A stretch of DNA of 64,000 nt from Chloroflexota bacterium (GTDB taxonomy: Bacteria; Chloroflexota; Anaerolineae; Caldilineales; Caldilineaceae), in assembly GCA_016861025.1 (NCBI GenBank), contig BOKO01000017.1, forward strand, positions 59,912-123,911, in the 5' to 3' direction. The notes below the pieces were generated by a model. That model saw nothing but the letters and a program-made list of their open reading frames with translations. It was not told the origin of the DNA and searched no databases. Position numbers and translations under genes: made by a program. Positions within the stretch are counted from its first letter, which is position 1; each line of letters starts with the position of its first letter. Shown in pieces: positions 12,394 through 29,045 of this stretch.

Positions 12394-13001
12394 CGCTCCG
12401 TGAATCCTGCCGCCAGCCCCCCCAACGCTCCAGAAGCGGATCGGGCTTGCTGTTCCAACCATTCACCTGCTGCGCCCAACCCGCGCCCCACGGCATCGAT
12501 CAGATCGCTGGATTGAGTGGATGGCGTCAAGACTTTCTCTGTAACAGAAGGCCTGCCTGGCGCCTCTGACATAGGCTGCGCGGGGATTTCTGCTATGCTG
12601 GGCGCGCTGGAAACGGCAAGTTCATCGCGGCGGATATATTTCCGGTTGATTGTGGGTCTGTAGCCTTGCGCCAACGCCGACTGCTCGATCTGACGCAGCG
12701 ATGTCGTGTTGGCAATGGCGTAGACAATCTCGCTGTTCTCACGCTCGATCTGTTGGCGTTTCTCGGTCAATTCGCGCAACAGATAACGCTGCTCAGCAAT
12801 CTGCATGCTCAGCCACACTTGCGTCATCATGCCTGCGCCGATTGCCAGGCTAACAACAAGCACAATCAAATATTGCCGATAATTCTCCGGAAACCACAAT
12901 ATTTCTTGCAGTACATCCGACCAGCGACGATCGAGCGTCCGCTGCAATGAATCGGAAATATCGGTTGGAACCACCGTTGGCAGGCTGTCTCGCTGAAGCA
13001 T
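12381..13001 (-). CDS. ftsL: FtsL-like single-pass division protein
   Basis: About 206 aa with one membrane helix near residues 44-66 (YLIVLVVSLAIGAGMMTQVWL), followed by a heptad-patterned segment rich in E, R and Q up to about residue 110. This is the FtsL/DivIC layout, and the position between rsmH and ftsI is the classical ftsL site. FtsL links FtsW/FtsI to the FtsQB complex. The rest is a low-complexity Ser/Pro/Ala tail of about 100 residues that ordinary FtsL lacks. The ATG at 13001 has GAGGTG upstream. Assignment is by layout and context, since FtsL sequences diverge strongly. Confidence 0.7.
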   Translation of the reverse strand: MLQRDSLPTVVPTDISDSLQRTLDRRWSDVLQEILWFPENYRQYLIVLVVSLAIGAGMMTQVWLSMQIAEQRYLLRELTEKRQQIERENSEIVYAIANTTSLRQIEQSALAQGYRPTINRKYIRRDELAVSSAPSIAEIPAQPMSEAPGRPSVTEKVLTPSTQSSDLIDAVGRGLGAAGEWLEQQARSASGALGGLAAGFTERWMR

Positions 13002-13072
13002 GAGCACCTCGATGCGGCTGCGCTCGCCTTTCCGTTAATGATCGATTGAATTGATGAACATCCCAGGTTGTA

Positions 13073-13100
13073 GTAGGGGCGACGCATGCGTCGCCCCTAC
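13073..13100. repeat. Perfect 28-bp palindrome in the rsmH-ftsL gap
   Basis: GTAGGGGCGACGCA followed directly by its exact reverse complement, with partial GTAG/CTAC extension outside. The structure would form a cruciform or hairpin. It lies between rsmH and ftsL beside a heptad-repeat hairpin. It looks like a dispersed REP-type element and has no T-run to act as a terminator. Confidence 0.8.
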
Positions 13101-13133
13101 ACTACGGAAGGCTGCGAAGAGCCTCCGAATTTA

Positions 13134-13197
<64 letters not shown>

Positions 13198-13200
<3 letters not shown>

Positions 13201-14169
13201 GATTGGTGGCAGCTTCTCGGCGACTCGGAGCCTGGCCGAGCGGCTGCGTGGGTTGCGGCTCACCTCGTCGTCGCTGGCGACGATCGGTTTCCTGGTGAGA
13301 ATCCGCAGGGTTGGCTGGCGTTCATAACCGCCGTGCAACCGGGTTGGGTCTGACACATATGTTCGCGCTTCATCGTTCATCCACTGCTTGACGATGCGAT
13401 CTTCAAGGCTGTGGAAGCTGATCACAGCTAAGCGTCCTCCTGGTCGTAAAATGCGAAGCGCCTGCGGCAACACGCCTTCGATCTGCTGAAGCTCATGATT
13501 GACCACGATCCGCAACGCTTGAAAGGTTCGCGTCGCCGGGTGAATTCGCGCGCCGCGCCGCCCGCCCACCGCCTTTTCAATCGCCTCCGCCAGTTGCGCC
13601 GTTGTCGTAAACGGGCGATTCTGCACAAGACACCGCGCAATCCGCCGACCTTGCGGCTCTTCGCCGTATCGGAAAATCAGATCCGCCAGCGCCTGTTCAT
13701 CCCATTCGTTCACGATGTCTGCGGCGCTGAGCGGTTGCGCCGGATCAAAGCGCATGTCGAGCGGCCCGGCTTGAGAAAATGAAAAGCCCCGTTCTGGCGT
13801 CTGCAACTGAAAACTGCTCACTCCGAGATCGAACAGCACACCATCGACTGGGGCGAATGCGTGCGCTGCCGCCACCTCTTCGAGCCGGACAAATTCGCTC
13901 TGATGCAGAACGAGACGAGAAGAAGCCAGGGCGTCGGCAAAACGCACCGAGACTCGCCGAATGGCCGCCGGGTCTGCATCGATGCCCAACACGCGACCGT
14001 CGGGCGCCGACCTGGCAAGCAAGGCTTCGGTGTGGCCGCCGCCGCCGACGGTGCAGTCTACGATCCAGGCGCCCGGCTTGACATTCAATCCTTCAAGCAC
14101 CTGGGACAACAACACCGGCGTATGATAGGCGTCAGCCGGGTCTGCGGCGATGGGTAGGCGGTCTCCCAT
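13198..14169 (-). CDS. rsmH: 16S rRNA (cytosine-1402-N4)-methyltransferase RsmH
   Basis: RsmH (MraW) methylates N4 of C1402 in 16S rRNA with S-adenosylmethionine. Residues 16-20 HTPVL, the SAM loop DCTVGGGGHTEALL, LFDLGVSSFQL, GFSFSQAGPLDMRFD and the C-terminal VISFHSLEDRIVK are family signatures. It is 323 aa, of normal length, and starts 3 bp after mraZ. The stop codon runs directly into a heptad-repeat hairpin and a palindrome before ftsL. Confidence 0.97.
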
Positions 14170-14172
14170 TAT

Positions 14173-14607
14173 TTATAGACTTAATGTGCTAAAGAAATCT
14201 CCGGTGTAATCAGCGCCAGACATTGCGCCGACCACTTTTTCTTCCCACAATGCAGGATTCCACAACTCGACAAACTTGTTCATGCCGGCGATCACCACTT
14301 CCGCATCGATCTTTGCATATTCGCGCAAACGTTGGCTCAGCAGAATCCGCCCCTGCCCGTCCGGCTGCAAATCCTCGGCGGCGCTAAAGAATGCACGCCG
14401 AAACGCCGCAGAGCGCGGATCCGTGATCGGCATTGCGCTCACTTTGTCCGCCAGCCGCTGCCATTCTTCGTGCGGAAAGAGCAGAAGACATTGATCGACC
14501 GGATTGCGAGTCACCACCAGACCGACCGCCAGCTCATTCCGATATTTCGCCGGAATGGTCAGGCGACCTTTGGCATCCAGTGAATGGGTGTACTCGCCAA
14601 GAAACAT
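14173..14607 (-). CDS. mraZ: MraZ transcriptional regulator
   Basis: MraZ is a ring-forming AbrB-fold DNA-binding protein that controls its own dcw operon. Both DxxxR half-motifs are visible: DAKGRLTIPAKYR in the first repeat and DGQGRILLSQRLR in the second. At 144 aa the length is typical. It is the first gene of the cluster, with rsmH 3 bp downstream. Three TGGGN boxes at 10-bp spacing lie upstream at 14890-14914, as expected for autoregulation. Confidence 0.96.
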   Translation of the reverse strand: MFLGEYTHSLDAKGRLTIPAKYRNELAVGLVVTRNPVDQCLLLFPHEEWQRLADKVSAMPITDPRSAAFRRAFFSAAEDLQPDGQGRILLSQRLREYAKIDAEVVIAGMNKFVELWNPALWEEKVVGAMSGADYTGDFFSTLSL

Positions 14608-14710
14608 GTCGATTGCGCCGTTGTTTATTGAGAATCCGCCATTCGAGACGGCTTTCCACTCTTTGTTGTCCGCACCACACGCCTGGTTTCAGAACACCCG
14701 ATTTCGGGCC

Positions 14711-14784
14711 GTAATGAGTGATGCGCAATCCGTAGGGTCACACCTGGTGCGGCAAGTATGTACGCACTACGCACCACTCATTAC
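14711..14784. repeat. Heptad-repeat inverted repeat in the mraZ leader
   Basis: Arms 14711-14725 and 14770-14784 match at 14 of 15 positions. Read on the minus strand, the right arm is 7-bp periodic (GTAATGA-GTGGTGC-GTAGTGC). It lies between the mapped mraZ promoter and mraZ, so it would be in the untranslated leader. Confidence 0.7.
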
Positions 14785-14889
14785 ACGTAAACACCCCGAA
14801 CAACAGGCAACTCGCATATCCCAAATCGACGGCGTTGCAGGTTCCACCCCCACTTTTCCGTCATTAATAGGGTTGTAGAGTACATTTTC

Positions 14890-14944
14890 CCCCACATCAC
14901 CCCACTTTCTCCCACAGTATAAACTAAAAAAACTGATTTGTCTA
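14890..14944 (-). promoter_or_regulatory. dcw promoter with three MraZ boxes
   Basis: On the minus strand a -35 TAGACA (14939-14944) and a -10 TATACT (14916-14921) are 17 bp apart. Directly downstream are three TGGGN boxes (14910-14914, 14900-14904, 14890-14894) at exact 10-bp spacing, which matches the known MraZ operator pattern. The boxes cover the expected start site near 14909, so MraZ binding should repress. The implied leader before mraZ is about 300 nt. Confidence 0.8.
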
Positions 14945-15174
14945 GTGGCAATTTGTATGAATTTGGGGTTCCCTTTTGGGAAAATTTGGGATATTAAATT
15001 GAGGTTTCAGATTGTCAAAATCGCACAATCTGCATCTGAAAAAGCACAAAAGGCAGGCTGAGCGCATCGCAAGTTAACTGTAATGAAGACTACTGTCTGT
15101 CAGGCGCGCATCTGATACATTTGTTTCGTTCACGATCATGCACACGATTGTAACGAAATTTGGCGACAGTAAAT
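14945..15174. other. AT-rich divergent control region between mraZ and rpoB
   Basis: No gene was found here. The stretch is clearly more AT-rich than its surroundings and separates the divergent mraZ and rpoB promoters. ORFs of about 60 codons across it have no recognisable content. Confidence 0.5.
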
Positions 15175-15203
15175 TTGACAGATATTCCCTGGTTGTGTAG
15201 ACT
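15175..15203 (+). promoter_or_regulatory. Sigma70-type promoter for rpoB
   Basis: TTGACA (15175-15180), a 17-bp spacer and TAGACT (15198-15203). The start site would be near 15210, leaving a leader of about 280 nt before rpoB. The same two hexamers at the same spacing occur upstream of the RodZ-like gene (49067-49095). Confidence 0.7.
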
Positions 15204-15286
15204 TCACGTTTACGGTATTCGACATGTTGTCGGTCGATCCGTAAAAATGAAGCGGTATTTTGGAATTTTGGGAGTTCAGGTGCATG

Positions 15287-15341
15287 GTGGAGTGGGAAGA
15301 AAACGTGTCAGGTTTCCTCTCCACACAGCACCTGATTTTTT
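15287..15341 (+). promoter_or_regulatory. Possible attenuator in the rpoB leader
   Basis: Two competing hairpins can form. One pairs 15287-15298 with 15313-15324 (12 positions, one mismatch and one G-U). The other pairs TCAGGT (15308-15313) with ACCTGA (15330-15335) and is followed by six T (15336-15341), then G and four more T. The second resembles a weak intrinsic terminator and cannot form with the first. Confidence 0.4.
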
Positions 15342-15490
15342 GTTTTGTACAACTGATATACGACTAAACGTTGTGTCGAGTCGAAGACACCAAGATGTAG
15401 ATAGCGGCGGGTCGCAGCGATGCGAACGCTGGAAACTGTCTGCGTTGGTGTCTTATTGTCATTTTTTGGCTGATCAAGGAGCTGGAATAC

Positions 15491-19423
<3,933 letters not shown>

Positions 19424-19427
19424 CATG

Positions 19428-19462
19428 TTTCGTGTTGCGTGTTTTGTGTGACGCAACACGCA
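19428..19462. repeat. Heptad-repeat hairpin between rpoB and rpoC
   Basis: Three 7-bp units (TTTCGTG, TTGCGTG, TTTTGTG) are followed by an inverted copy. TGCGTGTT (19436-19443) pairs perfectly with AACACGCA (19455-19462). The array starts 4 bp after the rpoB stop codon. No T-run follows, so it is not an obvious terminator; it may affect mRNA processing or stability. Confidence 0.7.
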
Positions 19463-19495
19463 CCCCATAGTGGGCACTAGCGGAGAATACAACGA

Positions 19496-24142
<4,647 letters not shown>

Positions 24143-24167
24143 CGAGCAGGCAAATTGATGAACGTGA

Positions 24168-24197
24168 AGCCGGGTTCCAAAGGGACCCGGCTTTTTG
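24168..24197 (+). terminator. Intrinsic terminator after rpoC
   Basis: AGCCGGGTTCC pairs with GGGACCCGGCT (11 positions, one G-U) around an AAA loop, followed by a run of T. It lies between rpoC and the convergent glgX and probably ends rpoC transcription. Confidence 0.9.
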
Positions 24198-24214
24198 TTC
24201 AGGGGCAAAGACGA

Positions 24215-26314
24215 TTACAGCGTCTGGCGGCGCCCGCGGCTGATCGTTTCTGTTGCGAGCAAGACCACGGTGCGCGGTTGAACGCGGTAGACCGTATCGG
24301 GAAGCGGCGGCGCCTCCGCCAATGGACAGAAGTCATCGGGAGCAGACAGGCTTGTATCGAGCACGCGTCGCCAGTTCGATGTGCTGCGCCGGGGCGGCGG
24401 CGGCAACGCAAAGTCAAGCGGCTCCCAGTAGAAATTGGCGATGACATAAAACGCCTCCACCGCCCCGCGGATCGTGAGGGCAAGGCTGCGCGAGTGATAG
24501 CTCTTGTCCGGCTTGTATGGCTCGACGCCATGCCATTCGATGCGTGCATAGTGCAGCAGCTCGATCAAGCTTAGCCCATCCCCGTCACGGAAAATGCTCA
24601 GCTCCTTGCGGAATCGGATCAGTTTGCGCACAAACTCCAGCAAGTCGGCATGTTGGTTGCACAGCGACCAGTCAAACCAACTGATCTCGTTGTCCTGACA
24701 ATAGGCGTTGTTGTTGCCGCGCTGCGTACGCCGCACCTCATCACCCATCAACAACATCGGCACCCCCAGCGAAAAGAGCGTGATGGCGAAGAAGTTCTTG
24801 ATCTGTCGGACGCGCAATTGCTCCACTTCAGGATCATCGCTGGGACCCTCCACGCCGCAGTTCCAACTCAGATTGTCGTTCGCACCATCCCTGTTCTCTT
24901 CGCCGTTGTCCAGGTTGTGCTTTTCGTTGTAGGAAACCAGATCGTTCATTGTAAAGCCGTCGTGGCAGGTGACGAAGTTGATGCTCTGCTCCGGTCCCAG
25001 ATTCTCCCTGCCGTAGAGGTCAGGACTGGCAAAAAAGCGCGAGGCGACTTCTTCGACCATGCCTGGATCGCTTTTGACAAACGAACGAATGTCATCGCGA
25101 AAGCGGCCATTCCATTCCTTCCAATGATCGCCGAGGAACGAGCCGACCTGATAAAGCCCCGCTGCATCCCACGCCTCGGCAATCAGCTTGACGCCGGCGA
25201 GCACCGGGTCTGTTTCAATGTCCCACAAAATCGGTGGATTGGCGAGCGGCGCCCCATTTTCATCGCGCGACAGGATCGAAGCCAGATCAAAGCGAAAACC
25301 ATCCACGTGCATCTCCTCGACCCAGTAATGCAGGCTGTCAAGAATCAGGCGGCGCACCATGGCGTTATTGGCGTTCAGCGTGTTGCCTGTGCCGCTATAG
25401 TCCGCATAACGCTCCCGGTCGCTCTCCAAGATGTAATAGGCTTCGTTCTCAAGACCGCGAAAACAAAAGGTTGGCCCCTTCTCGTCGCCCTCGGCTGTGT
25501 GGTTGTAAACGACATCCAGGATCACCTCGATGCCAGCGCGGTGGAGCGCCTTCACCATATCGCGGAACTCATCGACCACAGCCACCGGGTCGCCGCTTAC
25601 ACTGTATTGAAGATGAGGCGCAAAAAACGAAACAGGACAGTACCCCCAATAGTTGACGCGACCGCCCGGTGCATCCTGTGGATCGAACTGGAAGACCGGC
25701 AGCAGCTCCACCGCAGTCACGCCCAGATGCTGTAAATAGGGAATCTTCTCGATCAATCCTGCGTAGGCGCCGCGTTTGCCCGGCGTTACGCCAGAGTTGG
25801 GGTGACGGGTGAAGCCGCGCACATGCATTTCGTAGATGATCGTTTCATTGAAAGGGCGATAGAGGAGTGCGTCGCCTTCCCAGTCATAAGCGCTGTTGTC
25901 GATGACTACACTCTTCATCGCCTGCGCTGTGTTGTCGCCGGGAACTGATGCAGCTTTACGGCTATACGCGGTGGGAACAGCGACGCTGCGCCCGTATGGA
26001 TCGAGCAGCAACTTTTGGGGGTCAAAGCGCATCCCCAAGAGCGGCTCGTATGCGCCATGTGCACGATACCCATAGATCTGTCCGGCGCTCACGCCGGGAA
26101 CAAAGACGTGCCAATAGGAGAATGTACGGTTGGTCTGCGGGTCAAGTCGAATCGTGCGCGATGGCGTCGCTGCGTCTACATGATCGAAAAAAAGCAGCTC
26201 CATCGCCGTGGCGCTGCGCGAGTAAATAGAAAAATTGACGCCGCCCGGTTGAATCGTTGCGCCGATCGGGAAGCTCTTGCCGGGGAGCACCTCATATCCA
26301 TTTTCACTGCTCAT
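24215..26314 (-). CDS. glgX: Glycogen debranching enzyme GlgX (isoamylase-type GH13)
   Basis: Hydrolyses alpha-1,6 branch points of glycogen. An N-terminal beta-sandwich (PIGATIQPGGVNFSIYS) precedes the GH13 barrel, with DVVYNHTAEG, GFRFDLAS (nucleophile Asp), AEAWDAAG (acid/base Glu) and TCHDGFTMNDLVSYN. About 699 aa, normal for GlgX. The ATG at 26314 has AAGGA upstream and is preferred to a TTG two codons earlier. It is the last gene of a minus-strand run, 33 bp after the GNAT gene. The neighbours do not suggest a glycogen operon. Confidence 0.93.
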   Translation of the reverse strand: MSSENGYEVLPGKSFPIGATIQPGGVNFSIYSRSATAMELLFFDHVDAATPSRTIRLDPQTNRTFSYWHVFVPGVSAGQIYGYRAHGAYEPLLGMRFDPQKLLLDPYGRSVAVPTAYSRKAASVPGDNTAQAMKSVVIDNSAYDWEGDALLYRPFNETIIYEMHVRGFTRHPNSGVTPGKRGAYAGLIEKIPYLQHLGVTAVELLPVFQFDPQDAPGGRVNYWGYCPVSFFAPHLQYSVSGDPVAVVDEFRDMVKALHRAGIEVILDVVYNHTAEGDEKGPTFCFRGLENEAYYILESDRERYADYSGTGNTLNANNAMVRRLILDSLHYWVEEMHVDGFRFDLASILSRDENGAPLANPPILWDIETDPVLAGVKLIAEAWDAAGLYQVGSFLGDHWKEWNGRFRDDIRSFVKSDPGMVEEVASRFFASPDLYGRENLGPEQSINFVTCHDGFTMNDLVSYNEKHNLDNGEENRDGANDNLSWNCGVEGPSDDPEVEQLRVRQIKNFFAITLFSLGVPMLLMGDEVRRTQRGNNNAYCQDNEISWFDWSLCNQHADLLEFVRKLIRFRKELSIFRDGDGLSLIELLHYARIEWHGVEPYKPDKSYHSRSLALTIRGAVEAFYVIANFYWEPLDFALPPPPRRSTSNWRRVLDTSLSAPDDFCPLAEAPPLPDTVYRVQPRTVVLLATETISRGRRQTL

Positions 26315-26347
26315 TTCCAATCCTTCGCTGCACCCCGTGTTTTCACG

Positions 26348-27313
26348 CTATAGAGCGCGCCCCATCATCGCATATTCTCGATATTGCTCGAAGCCAAATT
26401 TTCCATAGAAGCCGATCAGCGTTGTCCAATCGATCACACAACCGTTGACGCCGTTGTCGTGCAAACGTCTCAAGCCAGCATCGAGCAGCGCAGCGCCGAA
26501 ACCCTGGCCGCGACAGGCTGCGCTGACGCCAATCGAGCCAAGCTGGCCCCACGGTTTTGGCAGCTCATACGGATAAAAGCGTTCGAGCGGGCGCACCGAA
26601 TCCGGGAACGTGAGCAGACAACAGCCGTCGACGCCGCGCTCACTCCACAACAGCATAAAATCGGAGATGCGCCCCCCGTCCGCCAGGAACATCTCCGCCT
26701 CATAGCGCCAGCGTCCGGGGAACTCACGACGCAAAAAAACCAACAGTTCGTCCACCTGGGCTGAGGTCGCCGGGCGAACCGCACAGGGCGCTTCGCCCAC
26801 CCCAACAGGCGGCTTGTAGATGGCGAGATTCGCCGCCATGTCCCATGTCGGGCCGAACAAAGTATAGCCCGAATGCTGAAAGAAGGCGACTGAGCAGCCC
26901 GATTTCGGCGCACCGGGTGCAAACGGGCGCACGCCGCCGCCAATCTGCACGGCCCGACATCCCTGTTCCGTCAACCAGCGTTCAGCCATGGCCAGCAACT
27001 TTCCGCCAAGCCCCTGTCGTTGGAACGCCGGCGCCACCACCAGCGCGTCGAGCCATCCCTCGCCATGTTCGTTGACGAGCGGCTCATCTTGCAATGCCGT
27101 GGCAATTGCGACGCCGACAATTTGCCCGGCTGTGCTGGCAAGCAGAAGCCGCCGCACCACACCGGCCGACGGTCGCAAGTTGTAGCGCACGAATATCTCC
27201 GAAATTGGCATCTCGGGCGCCAGCGCGCTATTCCAAAGCGAGGTGATCGCCTTGATCGTTGCGTCATCGGCGTGCTGCGGATCGATGTCATGAAACGCGA
27301 AGTTTTCTTTCAT
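26348..27313 (-). CDS. Protein with two GNAT acetyltransferase-like domains
   Basis: About 321 aa with two GNAT halves. The first has VAPAFQRQGLGGKLLAMAE, the acetyl-CoA loop (Q/RxxGxG/A). The second has VSAACRGQGFGAALLDAGL with a similar loop and ends FYGKFGFEQYREYAMM. Such tandem GNAT proteins transfer acetyl groups to small molecules or proteins; the substrate here is unknown. The ATG at 27313 overlaps the amidase stop as ATGA, so coupling is likely. Confidence 0.85.
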   Translation of the reverse strand: MKENFAFHDIDPQHADDATIKAITSLWNSALAPEMPISEIFVRYNLRPSAGVVRRLLLASTAGQIVGVAIATALQDEPLVNEHGEGWLDALVVAPAFQRQGLGGKLLAMAERWLTEQGCRAVQIGGGVRPFAPGAPKSGCSVAFFQHSGYTLFGPTWDMAANLAIYKPPVGVGEAPCAVRPATSAQVDELLVFLRREFPGRWRYEAEMFLADGGRISDFMLLWSERGVDGCCLLTFPDSVRPLERFYPYELPKPWGQLGSIGVSAACRGQGFGAALLDAGLRRLHDNGVNGCVIDWTTLIGFYGKFGFEQYREYAMMGRAL

Positions 27314-28017
27314 GGCGTCTGCGCTTTCTCGCCCTCCAGGAAGCACAAAAGTGCGTCGCTCACGCCTTTGGCGACCATTGCGGCCTGGCCGGTCAGCAGT
27401 GCGCGGTCTCCACCCAGGAAACCCATTTCCAGGATAGCTGCAGGCGTATTGGGATCGATGCGTCGGAAGGCGTGATATTCGGTCATATTGTGGGTGACTG
27501 TGTTGGGATGATGCGTCAGACCGGTGGCGGCAGGATAGGCATCGTCGATGCAGGCAAGCAGACGACGGTTCACTTCGGGAATGATCGTATAGGCATGGAT
27601 AGCAGCCTTATAGCCGCTTGCATCAATACAGCTATCGGCGTGCAGGCTGATGAGCACGTCGCTGCGCAGCCCCTGCAGGCGTGCATCGTATTCGTCCAGG
27701 ATCACCACATCGGCGCCAGCGCGGCGCATACGTTCGGCGACCAACCGGGCGACATTGGCGTTGATCTCCGCTTCGGTCAGGAGAATGGCGCCGTTGGCGT
27801 CCTCGCAAACTGCGCCAGAATCGCTGCCTGCATGTCCGCTGATCAACGCCACCTGGCGATTCCACGCTGCGCTGACCACACCCTGCGGTCGGATTCCGCT
27901 CGCATCCGGCAAGCCAAAACCAAGCGATTGCGCAATGATTAACAGGATGCCCGCCAGACTGACCAGCAAGATCACCAAAAAGATGCGTGAAACTTGATTC
28001 AGTGCATCATGTCGCAT
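27310..28017 (-). CDS. Membrane-anchored N-acetylmuramoyl-L-alanine amidase
   Basis: 235 aa. Residues about 12-34 form one membrane anchor, followed by an Amidase_3 zinc hydrolase domain: ISGHAGSDSGAVCED supplies the first His and Glu ligands, SLHADS the next His, and LEMGFLGG the catalytic Glu near the end. Such enzymes cut the amide bond between MurNAc and the stem peptide in the outer wall layer. It starts 9 bp after the dehydratase stop and overlaps the GNAT gene. Wall turnover or daughter-cell separation is plausible. Confidence 0.88.
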   Translation of the reverse strand: MRHDALNQVSRIFLVILLVSLAGILLIIAQSLGFGLPDASGIRPQGVVSAAWNRQVALISGHAGSDSGAVCEDANGAILLTEAEINANVARLVAERMRRAGADVVILDEYDARLQGLRSDVLISLHADSCIDASGYKAAIHAYTIIPEVNRRLLACIDDAYPAATGLTHHPNTVTHNMTEYHAFRRIDPNTPAAILEMGFLGGDRALLTGQAAMVAKGVSDALLCFLEGEKAQTP

Positions 28018-28026
28018 GGCAGGGTG

Positions 28027-29028
28027 TCAATTCCCTTGCGCTCCCTCACCCGCTGCGCCGATTATCGCCTGACGCGCAAAGGTAGCCAGGTCGATATTCG
28101 CTCCGCATACGATCACGCCGACGCGTCTTCCCGCCAGTCGGCGACGCAACGGTTCGCACAACGCCGCAGTCGCCGCTGCGCCAGCCGGTTCGACAGCCAG
28201 CTTCATGCTGCCGAAGAGCAAGCCCATCGCGCGTTGCATTGCCGGATCGTCGATCAACACCAATTCATCGACAAAGGTGCGACACATCTCAAAGCTGTAG
28301 GGCAGTGCATAGGGCGCTCCCAGACTATCGGCAATCGTGCGCACGCGGTCGATTGCCTGGGGCGCCCCGGCAAGGAAGCTGCGGTGCATCGTGTCTGCGC
28401 CCACCGGCTCGACGCCGATCACCTGGCAGGCGGGTTGAAGCTGCTTGAAAGCACACGCCATCCCTGCACACAGCCCGCCGCCGCCGATTGGGATGATCAC
28501 GGCGTCGAGGTCGGGCGCCTGCGTGGCAAATTCCAGCCCGACAGTGGCTGTACCCAACGCCGTCAACGGTCCCTCGTATGGATGCACAAAGATGCGCCCT
28601 TCCTCTTCCTGGATTTGCTGTACACGCGCAAAAGCCTGCTGCACGTCATCGACCAGCTCCACTTCAGCGCCATAGGCGCGGCACCGCGCCACGCGGAACG
28701 GGTTGGCGCTCTTGGGCATCACCACCTTCGCGGTTGTGCCCAGAAGTCGCGCCGAAAACGCCACGGCAATGGCATGATTGCCCGCGCTGACCGCAGTGAC
28801 GCCCTGTTGCAACGCCGACGGTTCGAGATCGAGCATCACGGTCAATGCGCCGCGCGGCTTGAAGGAGCCGGTGTACTGAAACAACTCTAGCTTGAGAATG
28901 ACCTCCGTCTCTGCGCCGAGAAGCGTCTCCAACTCCAATGCCTGCCAGCGCCACACCGGCGTCTCGCGCACCAGATCGCCTAACCGTCGCCGCGCCGCAC
29001 GGATTTGTTCGAGATCAGGATAGATCAC
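28027..29028 (-). CDS. PLP-dependent threonine/serine dehydratase-like enzyme
   Basis: A fold-type II PLP enzyme of 333 aa. GSFKPRGA carries the Schiff-base lysine, SAGNHAIAVAFSA the Asn-Gly-His loop, and IIPIGGGGLCAGMA the phosphate-binding glycine loop. Threonine dehydratase, serine racemase and related 3-hydroxyaspartate dehydratases share these motifs. There is no C-terminal ACT domain, so it is not the allosteric biosynthetic IlvA. The GTG at 29028 has GGAGG 6 nt upstream and is chosen over an in-frame start inside the preceding gene. Confidence 0.85.
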   Translation of the reverse strand: MIYPDLEQIRAARRRLGDLVRETPVWRWQALELETLLGAETEVILKLELFQYTGSFKPRGALTVMLDLEPSALQQGVTAVSAGNHAIAVAFSARLLGTTAKVVMPKSANPFRVARCRAYGAEVELVDDVQQAFARVQQIQEEEGRIFVHPYEGPLTALGTATVGLEFATQAPDLDAVIIPIGGGGLCAGMACAFKQLQPACQVIGVEPVGADTMHRSFLAGAPQAIDRVRTIADSLGAPYALPYSFEMCRTFVDELVLIDDPAMQRAMGLLFGSMKLAVEPAGAAATAALCEPLRRRLAGRRVGVIVCGANIDLATFARQAIIGAAGEGAQGN

Positions 29029-29045
29029 CGTCAGCCTCCTACGAG

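Noticed and set aside
14608..15490. A tRNA or small RNA gene in the large mraZ-rpoB gap
   Set aside because: No cloverleaf, T-loop consensus (GGTTCRANYC) or CCA end was found; only promoters, repeats and hairpins.
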